Positions 9,242 to 18,481 of a stretch of DNA of 64,000 nucleotides are shown piece by piece. Made by a program: the position numbers and the translations under genes. Under the pieces are notes generated by a model. That model ran no database searches, was not told where the DNA came from, and worked only from the letters and a program-made list of their open reading frames with translations. Where the stretch lies: NCBI GenBank assembly GCA_035772405.1, contig JAYKKM010000439.1, positions 770,001 to 834,000 of the forward strand, in the 5' to 3' direction. Every line of letters starts with the position of its first letter. The stretch's first letter is position 1. The stretch is from Chrysogorgia sp. JL179-B06 (taxonomy: Eukaryota; Cnidaria; Anthozoa; Scleralcyonacea; Chrysogorgiidae).

Positions 9242-10801
9242 ATGAACGTCACGTCAGCAGAATTGAGTCCTGGTTTTAGACGAGCAACTATGGGCGTCAT
9301 AAAAGGGGTGAGAACGCAGCATGTGATCACGTTGAACCCTAATACAGTCAGTCCTGGTGAGGAACTTTACATTGATGTACCGAAGCTCAAAAGTAGTAGC
9401 TGTTTGGTGCCTGGATCGTTGGGTTTAGTGTTCGACTTTAAAAATGCAAACGACAAAAGTTGGTTCTTGAACAATGTGAGCAAGTTACTTTGTGAGAAAC
9501 TTGTTGTGAGACTAGCTGGGGAAACTGTGTATGACAACACTGGGGAAAATTACACTGGTGTTTATCGCGACCTTTGGGAAAGCGTCACTGCGCGAGACCA
9601 AATGATTGACTATGGTGTTGGTCCTGAGAACTTGAGAAAGCTAATTTCTAAGGACGACAGTGGTGCGACAAGTGGAAACGTTGCTAAAGTTAGTGATGCA
9701 TTGATGTTTAGTGTGATTGGAACGAAACAACGGATAAAGCTTGGTAAAATCATGGATGCATGACCATGGGTTGTACGCTCCTTTTAGCATGAACAACAAC
9801 TTGCAGTATGTGATCACACTTCCGAAGGCCACAGACATCATGGTGGCTCAATCCGGTGGGAGTGTGGGTGGATACACTCTGGAGAAACCTCGAGCTTGAG
9901 TACGAGACGATTGATAACCAGGAGCTCTCTGATGAAATAACGTCAGGCTATGCAAGTGGTAGGAGTTTGTCATACGAACACGTCACGTTGATGAAAACCA
10001 CTGAATGGGATAAAGGCACAACCATTGTGAACGAGAACATTAATCTTCCAAGAAAAAGCATGAAGGCAATTGTGTTGCTATTCACGAATAAGGTGCGAAC
10101 AGACAGTGAGGAGTTTCTTTACCCAAATATCGAGAGTGTTAGAGTCACAATTGAAGGTGTGCCAAATAGCGTGTACTCACAAGGCATTCCAAAGTCGAAG
10201 TTCTACGCAGAAGCGAAACGGTTGTTTGGGTTGGGTGAAGAACACGCTCAGTTCATGACCATACAGAAGTTCTATAAAGATGGTTTTGCGTTAGTCATTG
10301 ACTTTTTTTTTATTTTTAAATTTATTTTTTAATTTGTTTTCGTGTTTACATACACAAGGCAAGACACAACAGGGATGTTCAGCCCTAGTCATGGTGTCTT
10401 ACCCTAAGAATTAACAAACATACATAATACATTACATATATAACTATAACATTTACATATTACTATATCACAGCCTGTGATACGCTTATTATATCACTTA
10501 TTACAACAAATACATTATACTAACACACACACTCACGTACGCACGCACAGTTAATATTAACAACAAATACTGAAGTTCTGCGATTCAAGGTCTCTGACAG
10601 AATTACAATAAGGAGTTTGTTTAGGAGCGTTCAAGATAATCGCAATGTCGCCACTGGCAAGAAAATCGTAAACACGCAATATGGCGTGCTTCTTGAAATC
10701 ACTAAGAAAGCGACGACTGCGAATGTTATGTGCAGGGTGTTTGTGATGAGTGATGGGTTGGTCAACTTCATGAACAATGGGCTGCAATCAATCCAGTATT
10801 A
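9242..10801 (+). pseudogene. major capsid protein gene, frameshifted and interrupted
   Basis: Matches 34036-35273. The first frame (9242 to about 9757) is open through the position where Maverick-2 has its own frameshift. A 3-bp/1-bp indel near 9755 and an extra base near 9885 break it. It is then split by a foreign insertion at 10304-10620, and the last 60 codons resume at about 10621. The lesions differ from those in Maverick-2, so the two copies decayed independently. Confidence 0.85.
10304..10620 (-). mobile_element. 0.3-kb poly(T)-led insertion in capsid gene, SINE-like
   Basis: The segment is absent from the Maverick-2 capsid gene; coding sequence resumes cleanly on each side. It begins with a T-rich tract (10304-10330), as expected for a poly(A)-tailed retroposon in minus orientation, and contains CA/CG-type alternating repeats near 10530-10550. 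No tRNA-like Pol III boxes were recognised and no target duplication is obvious. It may instead be a truncated LINE tail. Confidence 0.5.
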
Positions 10802-10817
10802 GATCAAACGCAATTTA

Positions 10818-11417
10818 ATGGAGACTCCGTTTAATATGTTAGTTGTTGGGATGACAGCTTGTGGTAAGACACATTATCTACTCAACACACTGGAATCTGA
10901 GTATCGCGGTAAGTTTGACTACATTGTGTTGATTTGCCCTACTTTCGAGTGGAATAAAGCGTATCAAGATTGGAAATATGTACGTGACCCTGATGTGTTA
11001 GCGATAGACTGTGCACAGGATAACGTTGACGCTGTTCTCAAGTGTGTAACAAACACTTTTAAAGGCACTAACACTCTGATTGTGTTGGACGACTGTGCAA
11101 GTGGGCAGGACGTCAAGAATAGGACTAGTCAATTGGTCAACTTGGCTTTTAGTGCACGACATTTTATGTTGAGCGTTATTGTCATCACACAACAACTGAC
11201 GTCGATCGCAAAACCGTATAGAGAAAACATTAGTAAGCTCGTTTGTTTTTACTGCCCGAGTAGGAGTGATATGAAGGTTGTTATTGACGATTACCTCGGA
11301 CACATTAGCAAAGAGGAAGCGTCGGCGATTGTGACCGCATTAAAAAATCATAAGTACGCTAGACTCGAAATCTCACTGCGCTATCCATACAGTCACGAAG
11401 TTGTTATTCCGCAATAA
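10818..11417 (+). CDS. A32/FtsK-HerA-type genome packaging ATPase
   Basis: A 199-residue intact counterpart of 35289-35888. Walker A is GMTACGKT (residues 11-18), Walker B TLIVLDDCA (about 93-101), and a polar VIVITQQL segment corresponds to the sensor strand. The family packages DNA into capsids in Polintons, adintoviruses and NCLDVs. It is still open although the neighbouring capsid gene is destroyed. Confidence 0.9.
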   Translation: METPFNMLVVGMTACGKTHYLLNTLESEYRGKFDYIVLICPTFEWNKAYQDWKYVRDPDVLAIDCAQDNVDAVLKCVTNTFKGTNTLIVLDDCASGQDVKNRTSQLVNLAFSARHFMLSVIVITQQLTSIAKPYRENISKLVCFYCPSRSDMKVVIDDYLGHISKEEASAIVTALKNHKYARLEISLRYPYSHEVVIPQ

Positions 11418-11420
11418 AAT

Positions 11421-11924
11421 ATGGGTATAAGTAATAGCGCGATGGTGAAACGCAAAAGTGAAGAAAATCCCACGATTGAGGAATTAGTTGAGGATACCGC
11501 TGGTACTTCGACTGTGGACATTGACGTTAGGAGAGCTGAACTTATTAGACTGTCTGGCGATGGTGTGGTAAGCCAATCTGAAGCGTACATTAAAAAAGCG
11601 TCCGCAAAGGTTATCGATAAGATATGGCACCAATATGAGTTGAAGAGAATGGAAATAGCAAACGCTTTTCTCACCGACTTGCTAATCAGCAAATTCGCTA
11701 GCTTATTAGATGGGTTGAGCGCTATTGAGAACCCTGACGAACTAAATGACGAGTTGCAAAAAGACTCGCTACTAAAGAAAGACGTTGAGAGCATTGTCGC
11801 GGTTGTGACACCGTATGTGCCTTTCTTGGGTTTGTTGTCGGGAGGAATCGCAACGTCGAAACATGTGTACGATCACCATTTTAGAAGTGCGACAAACGCT
11901 GAAAATAGTGAACAAACGGACTAA
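11421..11924 (+). CDS. conserved last ORF of Maverick, function unknown
   Basis: A 167-residue protein with a charged N-terminal half, a helical central region (YIKKASAKVIDKIWHQYELK) and a Gly-rich hydrophobic segment near the C-terminus (VVTPYVPFLGLLSGGIATSK). It starts 4 bp after the ATPase stop, as in Maverick-2 (35892-36413). Conservation and position suggest a particle or assembly role. No family assigned. Confidence 0.7.
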   Translation: MGISNSAMVKRKSEENPTIEELVEDTAGTSTVDIDVRRAELIRLSGDGVVSQSEAYIKKASAKVIDKIWHQYELKRMEIANAFLTDLLISKFASLLDGLSAIENPDELNDELQKDSLLKKDVESIVAVVTPYVPFLGLLSGGIATSKHVYDHHFRSATNAENSEQTD

Positions 11925-12009
11925 TCTATTATTAACAGGTGGCAATAATCTAATTTGCATAACAGGTGGCAATTTTATCACGCGTGAGACACTTTTACGA
12001 TATATAAAT

Positions 12010-12204
12010 TTGTAAAAGCGTTGAAACGACTATTTTTTTAAATGTGATTTGACAAATTTGTGAAAATGTTGAAACGACTATTTTCCTAAATGTGATTTGA
12101 CAAATTTGCGAAAATGTTGAAACGACACTTTCTATTTTTTTAAATGTGACATAAATTTGTGAAAATGTTGAAACGACACTTTCTATTTTTTTTTTAAATG
12201 TAAC
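12010..12204 (+). repeat. 50-60-bp minisatellite at Maverick-1 terminus
   Basis: About four imperfect copies of a unit containing GTTGAAACGACTATTTT, a T-run, AAATGTGA and ACAAATTTGTGAAAA. Inverse-complement copies of the same unit occur at 12895-12958, which is part of the evidence for an inversion between them. Confidence 0.75.
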
Positions 12205-12588
12205 GTAAACCACCTTTCTGTTAACAGCCGAAAATTCTAACCAATTGCGCCGCAAAGATTGCTTGGAAATTTGAATGTATCATATATTTTGTAAAGATGT
12301 ATATATAAACATTTTCTAGCTTTTTTGTATGACAATTTCCAGTGTCAGTGTACAAAATAATATTTTTCAAATTTTACTTCATTATTGGACAAACCGTTGT
12401 ATTTACACGATGGTTTGGTGGTCTAGAGGTACTCTTCTCCTTTATTTGATGCGAGAAGTCACGGGTTCAATTCCTTTCTCATGTTCAACTTATTATTAAA
12501 CGTTCTTTTTGTTGATAATTAACATAATAACGACAATAAACATTTTACCTGCATGTGTTGGAAGGATCGATTTAAAATATGTTCAACA
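12205..12588 (-). repeat. inverted fragment of the tRNA array
   Basis: Reverse complement of array sequence like 46330-46700. It contains a decayed tRNA-Asn (about 12210-12275, minus) and a decayed Pro-like tRNA (12412-12482, plus, with a recognisable TGGTCTAGAGGTA A-box and GGGTTCAATTCC B-box). It abuts the Maverick terminus at 12589. Confidence 0.75.
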
Positions 12589-12761
12589 AGTAGTATAGAG
12601 AGTGGGGGTTCGAGCTCAACCGATGTCAGCCATAAATATAAATACCAAAACATCACCAAATTTGTGCCAAATCACGATTTGACAAAATTTGGTGTCGTTT
12701 CGGTACATTCACATTTACGGATAACATCGAATAAGCTCGAACCCCCACTCTCTATACTACT
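12589..12761. repeat. terminal foldback of Maverick-1
   Basis: A long inverted repeat whose outer 27 bp are perfectly paired: AGTAGTATAGAGAGTGGGGG at one end and its complement, ending CTATACTACT, at 12761. The inner arms are imperfect. The two Maverick-2 ends have the same structure with different stem bases (18482-18650, 37133-37301). Confidence 0.85.
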
Positions 12762-12958
12762 ATGGCGGTCGTTAATTGAACTAAACACCCTTCACGTTTT
12801 CTACTCAATTGATGTCAAACACGTGCGAGACTCACGGAGCAATATCAAATTTATACCAAATCACGATTTTGCTTAATTTGGTGTCATTTCAGTCACATTT
12901 TTAAAAATAGAAAGTGTCGTTTCAACATTTAGGAAAATAGTCGTTTCAATATTTTCAC
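12589..12958 (-). mobile_element. Maverick-1 right terminus, apparently inverted
   Basis: On the minus strand this reads as a Maverick right end: the CGTTTCAACATT-type repeat, TIR sequence, and a terminal hairpin ending CTATACTACT, then tRNA-array sequence. Flipping 12205-12958 would join it to the internal minisatellite and restore collinearity of the array with 46330-46740. Confidence 0.65.
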
Positions 12959-13160
12959 AGGGACGTTTCAGTGTTAAAATAAAGTATATATTAGAGATAA
13001 AATTATTATGATTAACGATATATTTTTTTATATCTTTTCGTAAATTCATTTATGTTGAACATGAATCGAGCCTTCTGATACATCGTCAATGGTTTATTGT
13101 CGTTATGCTAACTATTCACAAAACAACGTTTAATAATAAGTTGTAAAGATGTTGCAAAAT

Positions 13161-13232
13161 GGGCTTGCACGGGAATCGAACCCGTGACCTCTCGCACCCA
13201 AAGCGAGAATCATACCACTAGACCAGCAAGCC
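13161..13232 (-). tRNA. tRNA-Pro(TGG)
   Basis: 72 nt. The acceptor GGCTTGC pairs with GCAAGCC; discriminator C. A-box TGGTCTAGTGGTA, anticodon loop CTTTGGG (TGG), B-box GGTTCGATTCC. All stems pair. It is the only intact TGG copy seen. A T-run follows on the minus strand (AAAA at 13156-13159 plus). Confidence 0.93.
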
Positions 13233-14640
13233 ATCGCATAAATGCAGCGGTTTGACAACAATTAAGTAAAATTTATAACATATTATTTTGCACACTGCAA
13301 ATCGTCATACGAAAAAGATTTCAAATGTTTATATATCATGCTTACATTAATACGATACATTGACATTTCCGAGCATGAGTCTTTGTGGCTCAATGGGTTA
13401 GCGCGTTCGGCTGTTAACCGAAAATCCACCCAGGAAAGTTTTTAATAAAATAGAGTAGGGATAAAATTATTATGATTAACGATTGGTATTTTTTTTATTA
13501 TATCTTTTGCAAATTATTTTATGAATGGATTTATTGTATTTATTGTCAATGGATTTATTGTAATTATTATGTTAATTATCCAGAAAAACGTTAAATAATA
13601 AGTTATAAAGATGTTGCAAAAAGTTAAAATGGATATAAAATTATTAGGGATAAAATTATTATGATCAACGGTAGATTTTTTATATGATTTTGTAAATTCT
13701 TGCATGTTGAACATATTTTAAATCGAGCCTTCCAAGACATCGTGGATGGATTTATTATCGTTATTTGTTAATTATTCACAAAAACAACATTTAATAATAA
13801 TTTGTAAAGATGTTACAAAATTTGTAAAGATGTTAGGGCTTGAACGGGAATCGAGAACCCGTGACCTCTCGCACCCTAAGCGAGAATCATACCACTAGAC
13901 CAGCATGCCAACGCGTAAATACTGCGGTTTGTCCAATTATTCAGTTAAATTTGTAAAATATTATTACTTACCCTATTACCATTCTTACATAAATATGATC
14001 CGTTCGCAGTTTGTGTATCGAATGGGTTTTCGCGTTTGGCTGTTAACCGAACGTTTGGTCACTTTGGTGGTTGGAATCCACCCTCGAACTTTTGGTTAAA
14101 ATAGCGCATATTATGGATTATTATGATCAACGGTAGATGTTTTTTAGATCTTTTCGTAAATTCATTTATGTTGAACATGAATCGAGCCTTCTGATACATC
14201 GTCAATAGATTTATTGTCGTTATGTTAACTATTCACAAAACAACGTTTAATAGTATGTTGTAAAGATGTTGCAAAATGGGCTTGCATGGGAATTGAAATC
14301 ATACCACAAGACCAGCAAGCCATCGCGTAAAAACAGCGGTTTGACCAATAATGAAGTAAAATTAAATTTGCGCGTTCGGTTGTTAACCGAAAGGTTGATC
14401 GTTCGAATCGACCTTGGGAAGTTTTGTCAAAATAGTGCATATTATTGATAAAATTATTATGATCAACGGTAGATGTTTTCTTCATATCTTTTTGTAAATT
14501 CTTGTATGTTGAATATATCTTAAATCGAGCCTGGCGAGACATCATATGTGGATTTATTGTATAGTTATAAAGTTAAATAATAGTTCTAATAAAGTTATAA
14601 TGTTTAACAATAATAATAAGTTGTAAAGATATTGCAAAAA

Positions 14641-14712
14641 GGGCTTGCACGGGAATCGAACCCGTGACCTCCCGCACCCGAAGCGAGAATCATACCACTA
14701 GACCAGCAAGCC
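14641..14712 (-). tRNA. tRNA-Pro(CGG)
   Basis: 72 nt with intact acceptor, D and T arms. Anticodon loop CTTCGGG; the anticodon stem has one T-G wobble (CTCGC with GCGGG). B-box GGTTCGATTCC is intact. Confidence 0.9.
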
Positions 14713-14861
14713 ATTCATAAATGCAGCGGTTTATTCAATTATGGAGTAAAATTTATAAAAATTTTTTTTGTACTCTGACACTGGAAATTGTCATACGAAA
14801 AAGATTGCAAATGTTTATATATCATCCTTACATAAATACGATGCATTTATATTATTTAGCT

Positions 14862-14935
14862 GTCTCTGTGGCGCAATGGGTTAGCGCATTCGGCTGTTAA
14901 CCAGAAGGTTGGTTGTTCAAATCCACTCAGAGACG
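14862..14935 (+). tRNA. tRNA-Asn(GTT)-like, probably decaying
   Basis: 74 nt with acceptor GTCTCTG/CAGAGAC and anticodon GTT. The 3' anticodon strand is CCAGA instead of CCGAA, and the T stem GGTTG mispairs with CCACT. The B-box has lost a G. This weakened type recurs in the array (44289, 48561, 57247, 58270, 62144). TTTATATATC lies about 50 bp upstream and a T5 run follows. Confidence 0.6.
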
Positions 14936-14940
14936 TTTTT

Positions 14941-14953
14941 AGTGCAAAGTTTT
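14941..14953 (+). repeat. 13-bp inverted repeat, left copy
   Basis: AGTGCAAAGTTTT here and its inverse complement at 37501-37513. The tRNA array stops at the first and resumes soon after the second, so the pair may bound a transposon that received the Crypton-like element and Maverick-2. Confidence 0.35.
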
Positions 14954-15008
14954 TTAAACTTTGCAGTATTGTGATGAGTGGCGAAAATTCACACGATATA
15001 TATATAAA

Positions 15009-15031
15009 GTCAGTCAGTCAGTCAGTCAGTG
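15009..15031 (+). repeat. (CAGT)n microsatellite
   Basis: About six GTCA/CAGT units following TATATATATA. Confidence 0.8.
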
Positions 15032-15204
15032 ACCGATTTGATTAGACACCAGCACTTTTGTAAAGCGTATTATTTACGTTCTGTAGTTTCGCACTCGTGT
15101 TAATTTTATCAGCATTTTTATCAGCAATTTTATCAGCATTGAAATTTTTATTGTATATTCTTAGGCTTAATAGAAATATATATATGTTATTTACCGGCTG
15201 GGAG

Positions 15205-15312
15205 GTCCGTACTGGAAAAATATTTTGCCGAAGTCTCAGAAGCGGCCCGAGACCGAAGGTCGAGGGCCGCTTCTGAGACTGAGGGAAAATATTTTTCCAG
15301 TACGGACCGACC
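15205..15312. repeat. long hairpin beside Crypton-like element
   Basis: Arms of about 45 bp reading from GGTCCGTACTGGAAAAATAT and back, around a 16-bp loop at about 15250-15265. The stem includes AGTCTCAGAAGCGGCCC and its complement. A cruciform or a MITE nested at the element end would both fit. Confidence 0.8.
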
Positions 15313-15541
15313 AAAACGGTAAATAACGTATTTATTTTTTTCGAGCAAAGTCAAAAAAATTGCAACAACAAAAAAATTATTATTCAGAATGTTAACAACA
15401 CCAAATATGGCAATAGTCACATGACTAAACTAGCGTGTTCGACTGTTTTTTTCAAAACCAAAAAGAATCTTCAAAGAGCAGCAACGAGTTTAACTGTTCA
15501 ACATTATTTGAATTTAAATTTATAAAAAGTAAAGAAACATG

Positions 15542-16990
15542 TCAATCAGAGTCAGAATCTTCAATGAGTACTCTTCGCTTCTTGGATGTTTGATTTTCAC
15601 TTCGATTGTCGTTACCAAAGGAAAAATTGAACGAACAGTTCTCGATTTTTGCTATGTTTGCCCCCGAAAAAAATCCGTCGATAGCTGAGCGTTTGGAAAG
15701 GAAATGATCCTGTTGCTGAAACGAAATCGTCGGATTCGCCGGTGGTAATACTGGGTTTTCAAGCTGTTGTGGTTGCCGGGAACTTGAAGCTTGTGATGTT
15801 GAAGCAGCACTCGAAGAACGACTTAAAGCGAGGGACATTTGTCGCTGGTGACTGGCCGAAGCGGACTTGTATGCATCCAAACTTTTTAGGTTTTTATGGC
15901 CACTAAGTTGGGCGACGTAATTCTCTGGCACATTGGCATCCATCAGCCTCGAAATACACGTCTTTCGAACCGAGTGATTTGATATATTCCCGGGCAGATT
16001 CGCGACTTTTGCAGCTTTCACGAGAAATTTTCCAATCTCGTTTTTGCCGAGAGCCCCTCTCATGAACCAAATTTCGGAATCTGGTTTCCGACGATGGTTA
16101 ACTGCCAAGAAGAACGGCGAATCTGGTTGATTCATCTCGATTGGACGGCGGGAGGCAAAGGACTTGTACAATTTAACCGGACAACGTTGGGTATTTGTTG
16201 CTTGAGCGGTTGGCTTAAATGCTCGTTGGTGTTGACCGTCGCCATGACGTGTTTTTGAGCCTCTTTCAGAGTGCCATTTGAGGACTTCGTTGCCGGTTTC
16301 TGCGTCTTTTTCGATGGTAATATCTCCCCACTGGAGTCGCCTTGATTCGTCACGAGCTCTAAAGCCAAAGTGGAGAGCAAGGACCCACCATACTGTCCTC
16401 TGAAGCACTTCGGGGTCGTGGTCGCCAAACAAACCCTGGTCAAAAAGGAGATCTTCCTCGGCTTCGGTGAGCACTCTAGCAGCTTGTGGACGGTTTCCCT
16501 TCGCGTGCTCTGTCACCAATTCTCGTTTTCTTGCTACTAACACTTCTCGAGACTTTGAGAATTCCTTGTCTTGGAAAATATTAATTTTTGAACTTTTGTC
16601 GTTCAAGAACCGCTGCAAACTTCGCTGGAAAGCCGTGAGGGACGAAGGCTCGTATACATCGCCATTTTTTTTGCGAATGTTTACAAAAAACCTTGCGAGT
16701 AAGACGTTTAATTCCTTTGCAGGTATGCATTGAATTTCTCGTACTTCATTTATAGACCTGAAGTATCTTGCTAATACATTTATGTCGTATACAGTTTTCA
16801 TCTTTGTGCTTTCGGGTCTTTGACTCTCTATGTATTTCTGAATGTCAACATCACTGCCTGCACTGATTTGCTCATTGCGACTGGTATTTTCCTTCTCTTT
16901 TTCATTAAAAATTAATGTACTTGTGCCGGGGCCGTCCTCGTCTGGATAGTAGAACTCGCTCTCACTATGCTCACCTTCGTCAGAGTACAT
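15542..16990 (-). CDS. Crypton-type tyrosine recombinase
   Basis: An intact protein of about 482 residues from the ATG at 16988-16990 (an in-frame ATG at 17008 would add six). An acidic N-terminus (SDEGEHSESEFYYPDEDG) is followed by a helical core-binding region, then the catalytic domain with the expected R...HxxR...H...Y set: RARDESRRLQWGD, NHSVRKTCISRL, LSGHKNLKSLDAYKSAS. The QRCPVKLYKSFASRRP block is typical of the DUF3504/KCTD1-ZMYM-like Crypton branch. It is followed by a Ser/Gln-rich tail and a basic KKRR near the C-terminus. The enzyme would integrate or excise the element by strand exchange through the tyrosine. It could also be a domesticated gene. Confidence 0.85.
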   Translation of the reverse strand: MYSDEGEHSESEFYYPDEDGPGTSTLIFNEKEKENTSRNEQISAGSDVDIQKYIESQRPESTKMKTVYDINVLARYFRSINEVREIQCIPAKELNVLLARFFVNIRKKNGDVYEPSSLTAFQRSLQRFLNDKSSKINIFQDKEFSKSREVLVARKRELVTEHAKGNRPQAARVLTEAEEDLLFDQGLFGDHDPEVLQRTVWWVLALHFGFRARDESRRLQWGDITIEKDAETGNEVLKWHSERGSKTRHGDGQHQRAFKPTAQATNTQRCPVKLYKSFASRRPIEMNQPDSPFFLAVNHRRKPDSEIWFMRGALGKNEIGKFLVKAAKVANLPGNISNHSVRKTCISRLMDANVPENYVAQLSGHKNLKSLDAYKSASASHQRQMSLALSRSSSAASTSQASSSRQPQQLENPVLPPANPTISFQQQDHFLSKRSAIDGFFSGANIAKIENCSFNFSFGNDNRSENQTSKKRRVLIEDSDSD

Positions 16991-17367
16991 TTTACATAAT
17001 TTTATCACTTTTTTTCGCAGATTTTTTTGAACTTTTGGGTAATTTTTTCACGGCAAAAGTTGTCTTCACTCCTTTGTTTATTTTGGCGCGAAAAGTTGCG
17101 AGAGGTCCGTACTGGTGTGATACGGACCTCGTACTCAGCCAATCAAAAGGCTCTATTTTAGTTACGGACCTGAGTTACGGACCTCAAAAAAAATAAATGT
17201 AGATATGTTTTTGGGCATGAAGGTTGCGGGTTCGATTCCCGTTTGCGGCTCAGAAACATTTTCTGAGTTTGCGTTAAAAGCTTGAGTAGCAAACAATTTA
17301 CCATATTAAAGCACTGTTAGTTGATTTATTCCTGTTGTTGAAACATAATGTAAAATTTCGTGTACTG

Positions 17368-17558
17368 TATAGACCTCTTTCATAATGGCGGCCAGTTCAA
17401 ATATTCTTTTATATGCATGCAAATTAGCCATACTGGCCTCGTTTACAAACCAAAGATTCTTTGGAATTTATACAGACACACGAACGAGGTAAGAAAGGTT
17501 AATTTAAATGAATATAAAAGAATATTTAATTTGGGCACCATTATGAAAGAGGTCTATA
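17368..17558. mobile_element. foldback MITE, 191 bp
   Basis: Perfect terminal inverted repeats TATAGACCTCTTTCATAATGG and complement (21 bp). Extended inner pairing around TTCAAATATTCTTTTATAT lets the whole piece fold back. No coding capacity. Confidence 0.8.
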
Positions 17559-18025
17559 TGCCCAATAAAGACATGCCTTGTTCCTTGGTTAATACTAAGT
17601 TACTAAAATAAGTTAATACTAACTTATTAACCGAGCACGAGGTCATTACAGGAAAATATCAGACCGAGGTCTTGTTATATTAATAACCGTAATAACCACG
17701 CGGTCGAATAATAAGAGGTTTATTATATTGTTTTTTCAAAACCAAACACACAGAATCGTCATTTTCAATCTTGATCTTGTTCTTCTATTGTTTTCATGAT
17801 AGTAAGACTCTCTTTTAGATTGTTCATTGTCCGACTTATACATGATTTAGTGCTTGATTTACTAAATTTGTTCAATTTTTGCTGCTTTTCAAAAATTTCC
17901 TATCATTGTTCGGCTTGTTCCTTTGTAAAGAAAATGGTTGACATAATCCGGATTGGTCCTTTACCGGGAAATAACGGACCGGCACATGACGTGTCTCAGC
18001 CAATCATTTAATCTGAAGTAGCTTG

Positions 18026-18185
18026 TGCCATATACATAATAATAACTACTTAATGACCAAGAGTGAGGTCTTTATGGTAAAATATCTAACCAAGATCTTC
18101 CTGTAGTGCCCGAGCACTAGCGGCAAAGGTTTGGTATTTTATTGTACCGAACAGTCAAGGTTATTAAGTAGTCCAGTATATGGCA
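18026..18185. mobile_element. small MITE-like foldback, 160 bp
   Basis: TGCCATATAC at the left and GTATATGGCA at the right, with inner CTACTTAAT / ATTAAGTAG pairing. Related GAGGTC...AAAATAT sequence occurs near 17640-17690. Confidence 0.6.
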
Positions 18186-18475
18186 CTTTTTATTATTATA
18201 TGAAATCAATGTTGTATTTATCAATGTTGTATTTCTTGGTCTTCAGACTTCGCTTCCTTTAACGTTGTAAAAACACCGGACTAGCATTATGTTCTATTGT
18301 TTCTTTCTTGTCTGGATACTAAAATTTACTTTTATGATGTTTGTTCATCATCGTTTATTTAATTTATTTTCATCATTTTGAGCCAATAACTCTCTTATTA
18401 GGATTTTGTGTTCTTTCCCGATAATCACAGAATTAGCCAGTGAAATGTTATCCATAAACATAGTTGGCATAATGT

Positions 18476-18481
18476 TCTGTC
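18476..18481. other. Maverick-2 target-site duplication, left
   Basis: TCTGTC immediately before the element terminus AGTAGTATAG. It is repeated at 37302-37307 immediately after the right terminus. Six bp is the standard Maverick length. Confidence 0.92.

Larger units (their letters stand above)
1..12204 (+). mobile_element. Maverick/Polinton element 1, right-hand part, decayed
   Basis: Gene order and sequence match the right three quarters of the complete Maverick at 18482-37301; base 1 aligns near 24368 of that element, so the polymerase arm lies outside the window. Several genes are frameshifted (TK, fibre-like, large structural, penton-like, integrase, capsid), and a 0.3-kb insertion splits the capsid gene. 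Bro-N/VRR-NUC, the hydrophobic virion protein, the ATPase and the last ORF remain open. The internal sequence ends near 12204 in a 50-60-bp minisatellite. The true terminus seems to be the inverted piece at 12589-12958. Confidence 0.9.
12959..14940. repeat. tRNA-Pro/tRNA-Asn array block
   Basis: Array sequence nearly collinear with 46720-48640. Besides the better copies listed separately, it holds decayed tRNAs: Asn with deleted T-arm 13379-13438 (+), Pro(AGG) with insertions 13836-13909 (-), diverged Asn about 14008-14092 (+), Pro lacking the anticodon arm 14278-14321 (-), and a 5'-truncated Asn about 14369-14435 (+). The spacers are AT-rich and share a recurring block around GTTGAACATATTTTAAATCG. 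Confidence 0.85.
15199..17195 (-). mobile_element. Crypton-like tyrosine recombinase element
   Basis: The recombinase ORF is bracketed by copies of the motif GGTCCGTA: a 45-bp-arm hairpin at 15205-15312 (both outer ends GGTCCGTACTGG) and, on the other side, a short hairpin at 17103-17129 plus direct copies near 17164 and 17177. Cryptons use a tyrosine recombinase and lack classical TIRs; repeated recombinase-binding motifs near the ends would fit. Exact ends are uncertain. Confidence 0.55.
17196..18475. other. intergenic, MITE-rich
   Basis: No gene recognised. It includes a lone tRNA T-arm-like string near 17217-17255, two MITE-like foldbacks (listed separately), and GAGGTCATTACAGG-type short repeats near 17640-17700. 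Confidence 0.5.

Noticed and set aside
17217..17255. tRNA gene near 17.2 kb (GGGTTCGATTCCCG)
   Set aside because: Only a T-arm-like string is present; no acceptor, D or anticodon arm can be built around it.
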